DNA from: Streptomyces nitrosporeus
GTDB taxonomy: Bacteria; Actinomycetota; Actinomycetes; Streptomycetales; Streptomycetaceae
Reading direction: 5' to 3'
DNA length: 64,000 bases
NCBI RefSeq assembly: GCF_008704555.1
Contig: NZ_CP023702.1
Span: 744,001-808,000, forward strand
The first letter of the stretch is position 1, and each line of letters starts with the position of its first letter. Below, piece after piece: positions 8,606 to 16,800 of this stretch. The notes under the pieces were generated by a model that was given only the letters and a program-made list of their open reading frames with translations, had not been told where the DNA came from and did not search any database. A program made the translations under genes and the position numbers.

Positions 8606-9424
8606 GTGACCGTCCCCGCGCCACACCGGTCCGACCGGCGACCGCACACGGTCGCCGGTACCGGCACCGCCCCTGCCGGGCCGACGACCGTGGCCGCCCC
8701 TTCGGCGGTCGCCGCCTTCCTGCGGTTCGTGGTGTGCGGCGGCGGGGTGGGGCTGGCCGCCGGCGGCGCGTTGATGCTGCTGAGCGGACCGATGCCGATG
8801 GTGGTCGCCAACATCCTGGTGACCGTGGTCTCCACGGTGATCGCGACCGAACTCCACAGCCGGATCTCCTTCCGCAGTGCGCGCCGGGGCTGGCGTGTGC
8901 ATCTCCAGTCGGGGCTGACCGTGGCGGTCAGTTACGTCTTCACCACCGGCGCGCTGCTGGTCCTGCACGCGGCCCACTCCGCTCCTTCGGCGGCGGTCGA
9001 GCAGGGTGTCTATCTGTCGGCCTCGGCGCTCGCCGGTGTCGGGCGGTTCGCACTGCTCCGGCTGGTGGTGTTCGCCCGCCCCGCCGCCGGACCCCCCGGG
9101 CCGCCGGTCACGGCGGCCCGGGGAGCGGAAGGGCGCTCTCCCGCTCCCTGCCCCCTGGCGTCCGCTCCCCGCCCTCCGGCGCCCGCTTCCCGCCCTCCGG
9201 TATCCGCTTCCCGCCCCCTGCCGCCCGTCACCTGTCGTCCGCCCCGCCGGAGCGGTGTCATCCGCCCCATCCGAACAGTGCCTGGAGCAGGCAGCCGAAC
9301 GCCCCGGCGTGGAGCACGGCCCGGACCGTGTTCCACCGGACCCAGCTCTCCTCGAACGCCGTACGCGCGGCCCGCAGCCCCTGGGCGTCGGCGTCGGACG
9401 GCACCTTGGCGAGTGCGTCGTTGA
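8606..9424 (+). CDS. GtrA-like membrane protein with low-complexity C-terminal tail
   Basis: 272 residues. Residues about 35-155 form four hydrophobic helices with the GtrA pattern (FLRFVVCGGGVGLAAGGALMLL, a central NILVTVVSTVIATELHSRISF segment, then GRFALLRLVVFA). GtrA proteins are small four-helix membrane proteins linked to flipping or transfer of lipid-linked sugars. The remaining 110 residues are Pro/Arg-rich, include three 21-bp DNA repeats (9157-9219) and run 167 bp into the 3' end of the opposite-strand DUF1772 gene; the tail is probably not conserved. The GTG at 8606 follows GGAGG closely. An early frameshift that removed the normal stop is possible. Confidence 0.75.
   Translation: MTVPAPHRSDRRPHTVAGTGTAPAGPTTVAAPSAVAAFLRFVVCGGGVGLAAGGALMLLSGPMPMVVANILVTVVSTVIATELHSRISFRSARRGWRVHLQSGLTVAVSYVFTTGALLVLHAAHSAPSAAVEQGVYLSASALAGVGRFALLRLVVFARPAAGPPGPPVTAARGAEGRSPAPCPLASAPRPPAPASRPPVSASRPLPPVTCRPPRRSGVIRPIRTVPGAGSRTPRRGARPGPCSTGPSSPRTPYARPAAPGRRRRTAPWRVRR
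9157..9219. repeat. 21-bp tandem repeat, three copies
   Basis: Three successive 21-bp units beginning GG(C/T), containing TCCGCT(C/T)CCCGCCC, lie in the 3' tail of the GtrA-like gene and encode a repeated Ser/Ala-Arg-Pro-Pro heptad. Confidence 0.7.
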
Positions 9425-9749
9425 GCGGGACGTTGCGGACACCGGTGACCAGGAACGCCGCGCCGTACAGCACCAGAGCCGCGGTGACCGGGAGAAGGCC
9501 CGCCCGGTCCTCATCCGTCGCGGAGAGAACGGCCGCCAGGACGAGGAGGGGCAGCGGGAGCAGGAACGGTACGAGGAACCAGGCGTTGATGATCGCGCCG
9601 TTGATGTGGCGCATGGCCTGGACGAAGGTGTGGTCGTCAAAACGGGCCAGGCCGGGCATCACCGCGTAGGCGAACCCGGCGAACAGCCCCGCCATCAGCC
9701 CGGATCCGAGCGCCGACACGATCAGTGACGCGATGTGCAGTGTTCTCAC
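9258..9749 (-). CDS. DUF1772 (anthrone-oxygenase-like) membrane protein
   Basis: 163 residues with four transmembrane helices. The layout matches DUF1772: an N-terminal helix with GLFAGFAYAVMPGLARFDDHTFVQAMRHIN, a second helix (AWFLVPFLLPLPLLVLAAVL), VPLNDALAK in the loop before the last helix, and W-xx-W-N-T-V-R-A at the end. Some relatives are cofactor-free anthrone oxygenases in polyketide pathways; most are uncharacterised, and no polyketide genes are near. The start is GTG at 9749 with ACGGAG upstream. Its 3' end overlaps the open tail of the convergent GtrA-like gene. Confidence 0.85.
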   Translation of the reverse strand: MRTLHIASLIVSALGSGLMAGLFAGFAYAVMPGLARFDDHTFVQAMRHINGAIINAWFLVPFLLPLPLLVLAAVLSATDEDRAGLLPVTAALVLYGAAFLVTGVRNVPLNDALAKVPSDADAQGLRAARTAFEESWVRWNTVRAVLHAGAFGCLLQALFGWGG

Positions 9750-10068
9750 GCGTGCTCCGTTTCCGGGGCGGTGGCCCGCTCGGCGAACTGGTCGGTCGCA
9801 CCGTCAGGACCGGTGGACCGGAAGAGTCTCCCCTTTCCCGGCACCCCGCGCGGCCATATGCCGGTACCGGTGTACCCGGCCCACGGGACCGCCGCCCGCC
9901 CGATACCCGGGAGCAGGGGCCCCGACGCGGCGTCCGGGTGTCCTCGCCGTCCCGGCCGGAAGAGTGATGACACACCCATCATGACAGGTCAGGCGGCATT
10001 TTCGTAGGACGAACAGCACGTCGTACAAGCCTTGTTGGCGTACCCCGGCACCTCACAGAATCGCCGTC
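9750..10068. other. Intergenic region between divergent genes
   Basis: No gene supported. The stretch 9965-10050 is AT-richer and probably holds the promoter of the plus-strand small gene; it contains TCGTACAAGCCTT, similar to TCGTACAACCTT beside the palindrome at 8357, which may be coincidence. Confidence 0.4.
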
Positions 10069-10491
10069 ATGAATCACGTGGAGCACGTCGGTCATGACGC
10101 GGTACTGCGGGCCCGGACCCTGCTGCTGGGATCCGGGACGATCAATGTCCATGAGGAGATCGACGCCTACCGGGTGCTCACCCGGGTGAGTCCGGCGGTG
10201 TATCTGCCGCGCCTGGCCCAGGCGTTGCTGGAGTACGGCGACGTGAACCCGCGGGACCCGGGCACGCGTCTGGCGGTCGTCACCGAGGCCGCCGACGCGG
10301 CCCGGCGGATGGACGCCACCGAGCCGAGGCGCCAGGGGCTGCTGGCCTGGGCGCTCCACGCCTGCCGCGAGGAGCTCCACGCCCTCGGGAAGGAGAAGGA
10401 AGCCCTGCTCGTGGACGAGGAACTGGCCCGGATACCGGGCGGGGAGGAAGCGGCGCGCCGTATCCGGCTGCGGACCACCGGCCGGGGTTAG
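10069..10491 (+). CDS. Small helical protein of unknown function
   Basis: 140 residues, predicted almost wholly alpha-helical, with TPR-like spacing (VSPAVYLPRLAQALLEYGDV, then RQGLLAWALHACREELHALGKEKEALLVDEELARIPGGEEAARR). No catalytic motif, signal peptide or membrane helix. The start ATG at 10069 is the first in frame; the ribosome site is weak. A strong hairpin follows the stop. Codon use fits the genome, so it is probably expressed. Not recognised as a named family. Confidence 0.65.
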   Translation: MNHVEHVGHDAVLRARTLLLGSGTINVHEEIDAYRVLTRVSPAVYLPRLAQALLEYGDVNPRDPGTRLAVVTEAADAARRMDATEPRRQGLLAWALHACREELHALGKEKEALLVDEELARIPGGEEAARRIRLRTTGRG

Positions 10492-10504
10492 GGCCCGTCC
10501 GACC

Positions 10505-10546
10505 CGGCCCGGCCCCCGCGGACGGTCCGTGTGCGGGGCCGGGCCG
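10505..10546. terminator. Bidirectional hairpin terminator
   Basis: CGGCCCGGCCCC...CGC (10505-10519) pairs with GCGGGGCCGGGCCG (10533-10546) across a 13-nt loop with one bulged C, between convergent genes. Confidence 0.6.
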
Positions 10547-10554
10547 TCGCGGGT

Positions 10555-12174
10555 CTACGGCAGCGTCCGGGCCGGGGAGGGGTCCGCCGGTGTGAGCAGG
10601 TAGCCGCTGTACGGCCCGGCGCCGCGGGTGTGCGCCAGGAAGACGGGCCGTCCCGCACGGGCGTGGGCCGGCGGGTCCCCGTCGGTGACGAGGACGGCGG
10701 TCGGAATCCGGCGGGCGGTGTCCTTCAGGGCGGCGGGCGAGACGACGGCGTCGTGGCCGGCGGTCTGCCGTGAGGCGCATCCGGCGTAGTAGGCGATGGG
10801 TACGGCCTGTTCGCCGCTGACCACGCACGGCGGGCGCACACCGGCGCGGTGGAGGGCGGCGGCGACGGCCGCGTGGTCGGCACTGGTCGAGTGGCTGCTG
10901 GCGGAGACCCGGCTGAGGACCTGGAGCTGCACGGCGAGGTGCGCGGCGAGGACGGCGGCGAGCGCGAGGGTGCGCCACGGCCGGCCGGCGCCCCGGCGCG
11001 CCCTCGCCCACAGGTGGACCAGGCACTCGGCGGCGGGCACGGCCAGCACGGCGTACGCGGGGAGGAGGAAGCGCGGTGCCGCGTACTCGATCAGGAAGAG
11101 GTACGGGACCGCCAGTGACACCGCTGTGACGGTCGCCGTCACGGCAACCGGCCTCCGGCCGGCCCGCCGCGCGAGTACCACCCCCGCGGCGGTCAGGACC
11201 GGCAGGGCCACCCACCAGACGGCTGTGCCGGGGTGTTTCCAGGGGATGTCGCAGGGCCGGCACAGGGTGCGCCCCTCCAGCGCCTTCAGCTGGTCGTCCA
11301 CGGCGACGGCCCAGCCCAGTCCGCCCTGGATCTCACTGGCGCGGTGGAGCCGCGCCACCGGACCGCCGTGGTGCGCGAACGCCTCCACGACCCAGGGCGC
11401 CGCCCCCGCCAGCAGTCCCACCGCCAGCGCGGCCAGCACCTTCGGCCGTCGCACCGCGATCAGCAGCAACGGCAGTGCCAGCCACACCCCGTCGGCCGGG
11501 CGCATCAGTACGACGCCGGCCAGCGCCGCCCCGGAACCGAGCAGTTCCGCGCGCCCCGCGCCCCGGAGCACCCCGCGCGCGACCCATCCGGTGGCGGCCA
11601 GTGCCCCGAGGGCGCACCAGAGGTTCGGCATGGCCATCGAGCCGTAGAACAGGGCCGGCCACAGCGTGGCGGACAACGCGCCCGCGCAGACCAGGACCGG
11701 GGTGGGCAGCAGGGTGCGCCAGACCCACAGGGCGCCGACGAGCGCGCCGGCCGAGAGGAGGGCGAGGTAGACCCGCAGAACGGCCGTGGAGGCGCTGAGG
11801 GCGGCCACCGGCGCGACCAGGTAGGAGGTGCCACGGGCCCTGGGCGCGCTGAAGAAGGCCGGCGGGGCGTTGCCGCCGGCCTGGCTGACGTAGACGACTT
11901 CGTCCCAGGAGAGCCCCGACCCCGGTACGACCACGGCGAGTTGGACGATGACCGAGAGCAGGGCCACCGCCACGAGCCAGGGCAGGAGCCGTGGCGCCGG
12001 TCCGCCGGGCGGCCGGGCGGCCGTGGCGGACGCGGTGGCCGTGGCGGACGCGGTGGCCGTGGCGGACGCGGTGGCCGTGGTGGTGGCAGCCTCGGTGGCC
12101 GTGGTGGCCACGGCGGACGTGGTGGCCGTGGTCGCGGCCACCGGTCGTGGGCCCGGGGCCCGGCACTCGTACAT
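10555..12174 (-). CDS. Integral-membrane GT-C-type glycosyltransferase
   Basis: 539 residues. After an Ala/Thr-rich, repeat-encoded N-terminus of about 60 residues come ten to twelve hydrophobic helices. The first extracytoplasmic loop carries the acidic GT-C motif LSWDEVVYVSQ (SWDE), as in ArnT/PMT-like (GT39/GT83) enzymes that transfer sugar from a polyprenyl-phosphate donor. A soluble C-terminal part (VVSGEQAVPIAYYAGC...) is typical of Streptomyces relatives. The start ATG at 12174 has GAGGAG 6 nt upstream; the much longer open frame is a GC artefact. Substrate unknown. It lies downstream of the CHAT-linked membrane gene on the same strand, separated by a hairpin. Confidence 0.8.
   Translation of the reverse strand: MYECRAPGPRPVAATTATTSAVATTATEAATTTATASATATASATATASATAARPPGGPAPRLLPWLVAVALLSVIVQLAVVVPGSGLSWDEVVYVSQAGGNAPPAFFSAPRARGTSYLVAPVAALSASTAVLRVYLALLSAGALVGALWVWRTLLPTPVLVCAGALSATLWPALFYGSMAMPNLWCALGALAATGWVARGVLRGAGRAELLGSGAALAGVVLMRPADGVWLALPLLLIAVRRPKVLAALAVGLLAGAAPWVVEAFAHHGGPVARLHRASEIQGGLGWAVAVDDQLKALEGRTLCRPCDIPWKHPGTAVWWVALPVLTAAGVVLARRAGRRPVAVTATVTAVSLAVPYLFLIEYAAPRFLLPAYAVLAVPAAECLVHLWARARRGAGRPWRTLALAAVLAAHLAVQLQVLSRVSASSHSTSADHAAVAAALHRAGVRPPCVVSGEQAVPIAYYAGCASRQTAGHDAVVSPAALKDTARRIPTAVLVTDGDPPAHARAGRPVFLAHTRGAGPYSGYLLTPADPSPARTLP
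12023..12076. repeat. 18-bp perfect tandem repeat, three copies
   Basis: Three identical copies of GTGGCGGACGCGGTGGCC inside the glycosyltransferase 5' coding region, flanked by degenerate copies to about 12120. They encode a repeated Ala-Thr-Ala-Ser hexad before the first helix, so unit-number change would keep frame. Confidence 0.85.
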
Positions 12175-12219
12175 GGCCGCTCCTCGGCAGCACGGCGGAA
12201 ACAGTCGGAACGGCCAGAA

Positions 12220-12255
12220 CCGCCGGGACCGCCGAAGTGACCGGCGGTCCGGCGG
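12220..12255 (-). terminator. Candidate hairpin terminator after the CHAT-linked operon
   Basis: CCGCCGGGACCGCC (12220-12233) pairs with GGCGGTCCGGCGG (12243-12255), one mismatch, between the membrane-protein gene and the glycosyltransferase. Confidence 0.4.
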
Positions 12256-12404
12256 CGGGGGCGGCCGTGCCGGGAGCCACCCTGCCCGAACGGCGGGGCG
12301 CGGTGGCGCCGGACGCGCCGTCGGAGCCGTGGAAGGGCGGTCCGTCCCCCGTGGTCGGACCGGCTGTTCCACGGCCGGACCGGCCGCCCCGTGGCCGGAC
12401 GGGT

Positions 12405-13334
12405 TCAGCCGGCCTTCCGGAAGAGTTCCGACATCCGCTCCCCCGTGCCACGGCTCAGCGGCTCCGCGTCCGTGTCCGGGGCGATCAGGCCGGCCCGGCC
12501 GGCGAGTTCCCGCCCGTGTACGTCGACGGCGGCCTCGATGAGGTGGGCGAGCGTGTCCAGGGCGGTCCGGGCGCGGGAGCGGGCCACCGCCCCGCAGCAG
12601 ACGGCGACCGGGGCGGCCGGCCACCACCAGCAGGCGAGCAGGGCGTAGCCCGCGGCCCAGGCCGCGAGGCGGCCCGCCGCCGCGAAGGAGTCGTGGGCGG
12701 AGCGGATCTGCCGTTCGGCGGATTCGGGGAGGATCAGCCAGAGTCTCGGCCACAGGGCGGCGAGGTCGGCGCCGTAGGCGTCCTCCACGCGGTCGGCCGC
12801 CGTCTGCATGCGGTCGCCGTACCAGGTGGGGCGGGCGGGTTCGCGGAGCGCGATGCGGTCCCGGGCCTCCACGAGGGCCTGGATCCGGTCCCAGGTGCTC
12901 CTCGGGACCGTCACGGTGCCGTTCGGTCCGCTGCCGGTGGGGCCCAGTCGTGCGAGGGCGTCCTCGACCCGGGCGTCCCTCGCCCTCCACCGCCGGGCAC
13001 GCCGGGCGGTGAGGGCGTGGGCGAGCGGGTCGCGGCCGAAGCGCAGCCAGTAGCGCTCGAACCCGCCGCCGAGGAACTGCGCGGCCAGTGAGGCCGCCGC
13101 GGCGGTGAGCAGGACGAGCGCGACCAGGAGCGCGGCGGTGCCGGTCCGGTCGAGCGCGGGGCGGGCGGCCAGTTCGTCGAGAGTGGCGCGCAGCCGGTCG
13201 GCGTCGTGCCAGTGGCGGTGCCCCAGGGTGGTTCCCACCGCGGCGGCCGCGAGGAACAGCGCGCCGGGAAGGATCAGCAGGTTCAGCCAGCGTTCGGTGA
13301 GTTTGCCGCCCAGGGTGGCGAGGAGCGGGTTCAC
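12405..13334 (-). CDS. Four-helix membrane protein linked to CHAT protease
   Basis: 309 residues. Two hydrophobic helices near the N-terminus (ERWLNLLILPGALFLAAAAVGTTL and TAALLVALVLLTAAAASLAAQFL) precede a cytoplasmic domain of about 130 residues (ERYWLRFGRDPLAHALTARRARRW..., PRSTWDRIQALVEARDRIA..., TWYGDRMQTAADRVEDAYG), then two more helices (RLAAWAAGYALLACWWWPAAPVAVCCG). The GTG at 13334 lies 22 bp after the stop of the small gene upstream, so both are one operon, divergent from the CHAT gene. No enzymatic motif is seen. In predicted caspase-like conflict modules such a protein could be the membrane-acting component; this is inference only. Confidence 0.7.
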   Translation of the reverse strand: MNPLLATLGGKLTERWLNLLILPGALFLAAAAVGTTLGHRHWHDADRLRATLDELAARPALDRTGTAALLVALVLLTAAAASLAAQFLGGGFERYWLRFGRDPLAHALTARRARRWRARDARVEDALARLGPTGSGPNGTVTVPRSTWDRIQALVEARDRIALREPARPTWYGDRMQTAADRVEDAYGADLAALWPRLWLILPESAERQIRSAHDSFAAAGRLAAWAAGYALLACWWWPAAPVAVCCGAVARSRARTALDTLAHLIEAAVDVHGRELAGRAGLIAPDTDAEPLSRGTGERMSELFRKAG

Positions 13335-13356
13335 GGGGTCCGGGGGGCGGGCGCGG

Positions 13357-13749
13357 TCACCGGCCGGGGCCCAGCCTGCTCTTGCGCATGCGTGCGCCGT
13401 GGACCGCGCAGAGCGGGGCGGGCAGCAGGTCGCGGGCGCGTTCGAGGCGGTTGCAGGGCACGGGCCCCGGGCACACGGCCACCTTGATGTGGGCGGCGAC
13501 ACCACGGGCCGTGGCTCCCCGGGAGGCGTTGAGCAGTCCTCCCGCGGCACCGGCCTGGCGCAGCACGTGGTCCAGGACCCCGAAGCACTCGGTGAGTTCG
13601 TCGGCACCGGCACCGCCGCGCACCAGGTCACGCGCGCGTTCCGCGTTCTCCCGGACGCCGGGGTGCCGCAGGTCTTCCGGGGAGCCGAGCAGGGAGCACA
13701 GCGCCGCTGTCCGGTGAGCCGTCACGGACGGATCAGGCGATACGGTCAT
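13357..13749 (-). CDS. Small helical protein with C-terminal Cys/His cluster, CHAT-associated
   Basis: 130 residues. The first 85 are helical (AALCSLLGSPEDLRHPGVRENAERARDLV..., ELTECFGVLDHVLRQAG). The end contains VCPGPVPCNR followed 12 residues later by LCAVHG, giving C-x5-C and C-x2-H pairs that could form a zinc site. The ATG at 13749 lies 71 bp from the GTG of the divergent CHAT gene, so the two share a promoter region. Small helical partners beside TPR-CHAT proteins have been reported in computational surveys of bacterial conflict systems (recalled, not checked). The exact family is uncertain. Confidence 0.7.
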   Translation of the reverse strand: MTVSPDPSVTAHRTAALCSLLGSPEDLRHPGVRENAERARDLVRGGAGADELTECFGVLDHVLRQAGAAGGLLNASRGATARGVAAHIKVAVCPGPVPCNRLERARDLLPAPLCAVHGARMRKSRLGPGR

Positions 13750-13820
13750 GGCACAAGTGTGCAACATCGTAAGGTAGTTGGGCGCGGTAACCATGTGTTC
13801 GGGCGAGCGGGGGCAGCGGG

Positions 13821-16800
13821 GTGAGGAGCGACCGGGACCGGTTTCTGGAAGCGCTCCGGACGCGGCTGGCGTCCGCCTGGGACGCGGACGGGAAGGTGTC
13901 CGGTGACGTGGTGACCGGCCCCCGGGCGGACGCCGAACTGTCGGGTCTGCTCCGCGCGTCCGACGCCACCGTCGATCTGGAGGCCCGGCATGCGGCCGGC
14001 TGGCTGTGTGTCGCCCGCGCGCAGGCCTGTTCCGGCCCGGCGGCACGCGTCCACGGGGCCATGGCCGGGACGCTGCTCTTCCCGGTGTGGGTGGCCGATC
14101 CGGAGGCGGTCCCCCCGGAGCTGGCCGGGTCCTACGCGCTCGCGGACCCCGCGAGCCTGCCGGACCCGGCGCACGCCGACGGTCCGCCCGAGTGGTCCGC
14201 GCAGTGCGCCGCGGCGGTGATCGCGGTCCGGGGCGGGGAGCAGCGGCCCCCGCCGGGCGCCTCCGAGGAGTTCCTCCTGCTGCACCGGGCCGCAGAGCAG
14301 GTGCGCGCCGTGGCGCCCACACGGGAGGTGATGCTGAGCATGGCGGTCGGATCGGGCCGGCTGGCCGTCCTGAGCAGTTCCGGGAACGATCCGGCGTACG
14401 GGACGCGGATCTCCGATCTCGCCCTCGCGCTGTTCCTCGCGGCCGAGCACGAACCGGCTCTCGGTGTGGACCGTGACGCGGCACTGAGGCTGACCCTCCG
14501 TGCGCTCAAGCGCCTCCCGGACGGGTCCGCCGACCAGCTGTCGCTGCTCAGCGATCTGGGCGGCCGTTTCCTGGACCGCTACCGGTGGTCGCACGATCCC
14601 GAGGACCTCTACGAGGCGGTCGGTACCGCCCGGGAGGTGCTGGGCCGGCTGCCCGCGCACAGCCCCCTGCTGCCCTCCTGCCGCAATGCCCTGGGCAGGG
14701 CGCTGCTGGCGCTGCGGCTGCGGGAGGGCAGTACGCCCGAGGAGTGCGACGAGGTGGTCGCCCTGTTCCGCGAGGCGGCGCCCGGGGATCCCCGGGGGCC
14801 CGCGGCGGCGGCTCTGGATCTGGCGGTGGGGCTGACCCTGCGCCATCAGCGCACCGGGCGGCCGGAGGATCTGCACGAGGCGGTCGGGGTCCTGACCGGG
14901 GCGTCGGCCGCCGCCCGGGATCCGCAGGAGCGCGCCGGTCTCGCCGTCGTCCTGGGCAACGCCCTGCGGGCCCGTTTCCCGCTGTCCGGTGACCCGGCCG
15001 ACCTGGACGCGGCGGTCGCCCATCTGTCCACGGCCGCCGCCCTGTCCGCGGAGACCTCCGGCCCGTCCCCCCGCGCCGCGACGCGGCTGCTTCCCGAGGC
15101 GATGGCCCGGCACGCCCGGTACCTTCTCGATCCCGAGGGCAACAGCGCCGATCTCACCGAGGCGCTGCGGCTGCTGCGGCGGGCCGTGCGTCTCCTGCCC
15201 GCCGGGCACCCCGAACGGCCGGTGGCCCTGGACGATCTGGGCACGGTGCTGAGCACCGGTTACCAGCGCACGGGGGACGCCGAGGAGCTGAACGAGGCGG
15301 TCCGTTTCCTCCGGGAGTCCGTGGCGCTCACCGTGCCGGGGCACGAGATGCTCGGGGTGCGGCTCCTCAACCTCGGCACGGCGTTGGGCCTGCGCCACCG
15401 GCTGACGGAGGACGGCGAGGACCTGCGGGAGGCGCGGGAGTGCCGGCGCCGGGCCGCGGAACTGCCCGGCGCGGGGACCGCGCACCGGGCGACCCTGCTC
15501 GCTTCGACGGCCATCGGCCTGATGACCGGTCAGTCCAGGGCGGCCGACCCGGGAGCGGAACTGGACGAGGCGGTCGGCCTCTTCAGGGAGGCGCTCGCCC
15601 TGACTCCGGCGGACTCCCCGCGCTTCACGCCCCGCCGTCTCAACCTGGCCATGGCGCTCCTGGTCCGCCACGGGGGGAAGGGCCGGGCCAGGGACGCCCG
15701 GGAGGCGCGCAGGCTGGCCGACGCGGTGGTCGCGGCGCTGCCCGAGGACGCCCCCGATCTGCCCGGCGCCCTGGTGGTGGCCGCCTCCGCCCGTATGGCG
15801 GCCCCCGGTTTCCCGGTGTCCCCGTCGCTCCTCGACGAGGCGATCGCCCTGTTCGGCCGGGCCGTCGGCCTCACCCCGCCCGGTCATGCGAAGCGGGCGC
15901 TGCGGCTGTCGAACCTCGCCCGGTGCGTACAGGGCCGCGGGGTCCGCCGGGGAAGGCGTGCCGACCTCGTGGAGGCGGCCGGGCTGTACCGTGCCGCCGC
16001 CCTGGAGGAGCAGTGCCCGCCCTTCGAACGTCTGGACTCCGCCCGGTCGTGGGGCGATGTCTGGGCGGAGCTCGGGGTCTGGGACCGGGCTCTGGAAGGG
16101 TATGTGACCGCGGTCGACCTGCTGCACTCCGTCGCGCCCCGCCATCTGGTCCGCGACGACCAGGAGTTCCTGCTGGGCCGGACCGTGGGGCTCGGGGCCG
16201 TGGCGGCCGCGGCCGCGGTCCGCTGCGGGCAGCCCGTGCTGGCCGTGGGGCTCCTCGAACAGGCCAGGGGTGTGCTGCTGTCGCACGCCTTCGACGCCGA
16301 CAGCGATCTGTCCCGGCTCCGGGAGGCCGACCCGGCCCTCGCGGACCGTTTCGAGGAACTCCGCGGGGCCCTCGACTCGGCGACCGGGACCTTCGAGGAG
16401 ATGAGTGACGAGCCCACGGGGGCGGACGGCCCCGCGGCCCGGACCCGGACAGCCGGGGCGCGCGCCGACCGGCGCCAGCGGCTGGCCGCCGAGTGGCGGG
16501 AGCTCACCGCCCGGATCCGTGCCGAACACCCCGGGCTCGGCCTGCTGCGTCCGGTACGGGAGTGGCACGAGCGGGAGCTGTTCGCGACCGCCGCGCGGGG
16601 TCCGGTGGTCCTGGTCAACGTCTCCTCGTACGGCAGTGACGCGCTGGTCGTCACCGGGCGTTCCGTCGAGGTGGTGCCGCTCCCGGAGCTCGATCCGCAC
16701 ACGGTGTCGGTGCGCGGGCAGGCGTTCCGGGAGGCGTTGCTCACGACGGATTCGCCGGGGGTGTCCCTGCGGCGGTCCAGGCAGGCCCAGCAGGTGGTGC

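Noticed and set aside
12001..12130. Possible CRISPR-like repeat array
   Set aside because: Direct tandem 18-bp units without spacers, inside a coding region; no cas genes.
10555..12990. N-terminal extension of the glycosyltransferase frame to 12990
   Set aside because: The extra residues are Arg/Pro-rich, overlap the membrane-protein gene in the same strand, and a clean ATG with GAGGAG exists at 12174.
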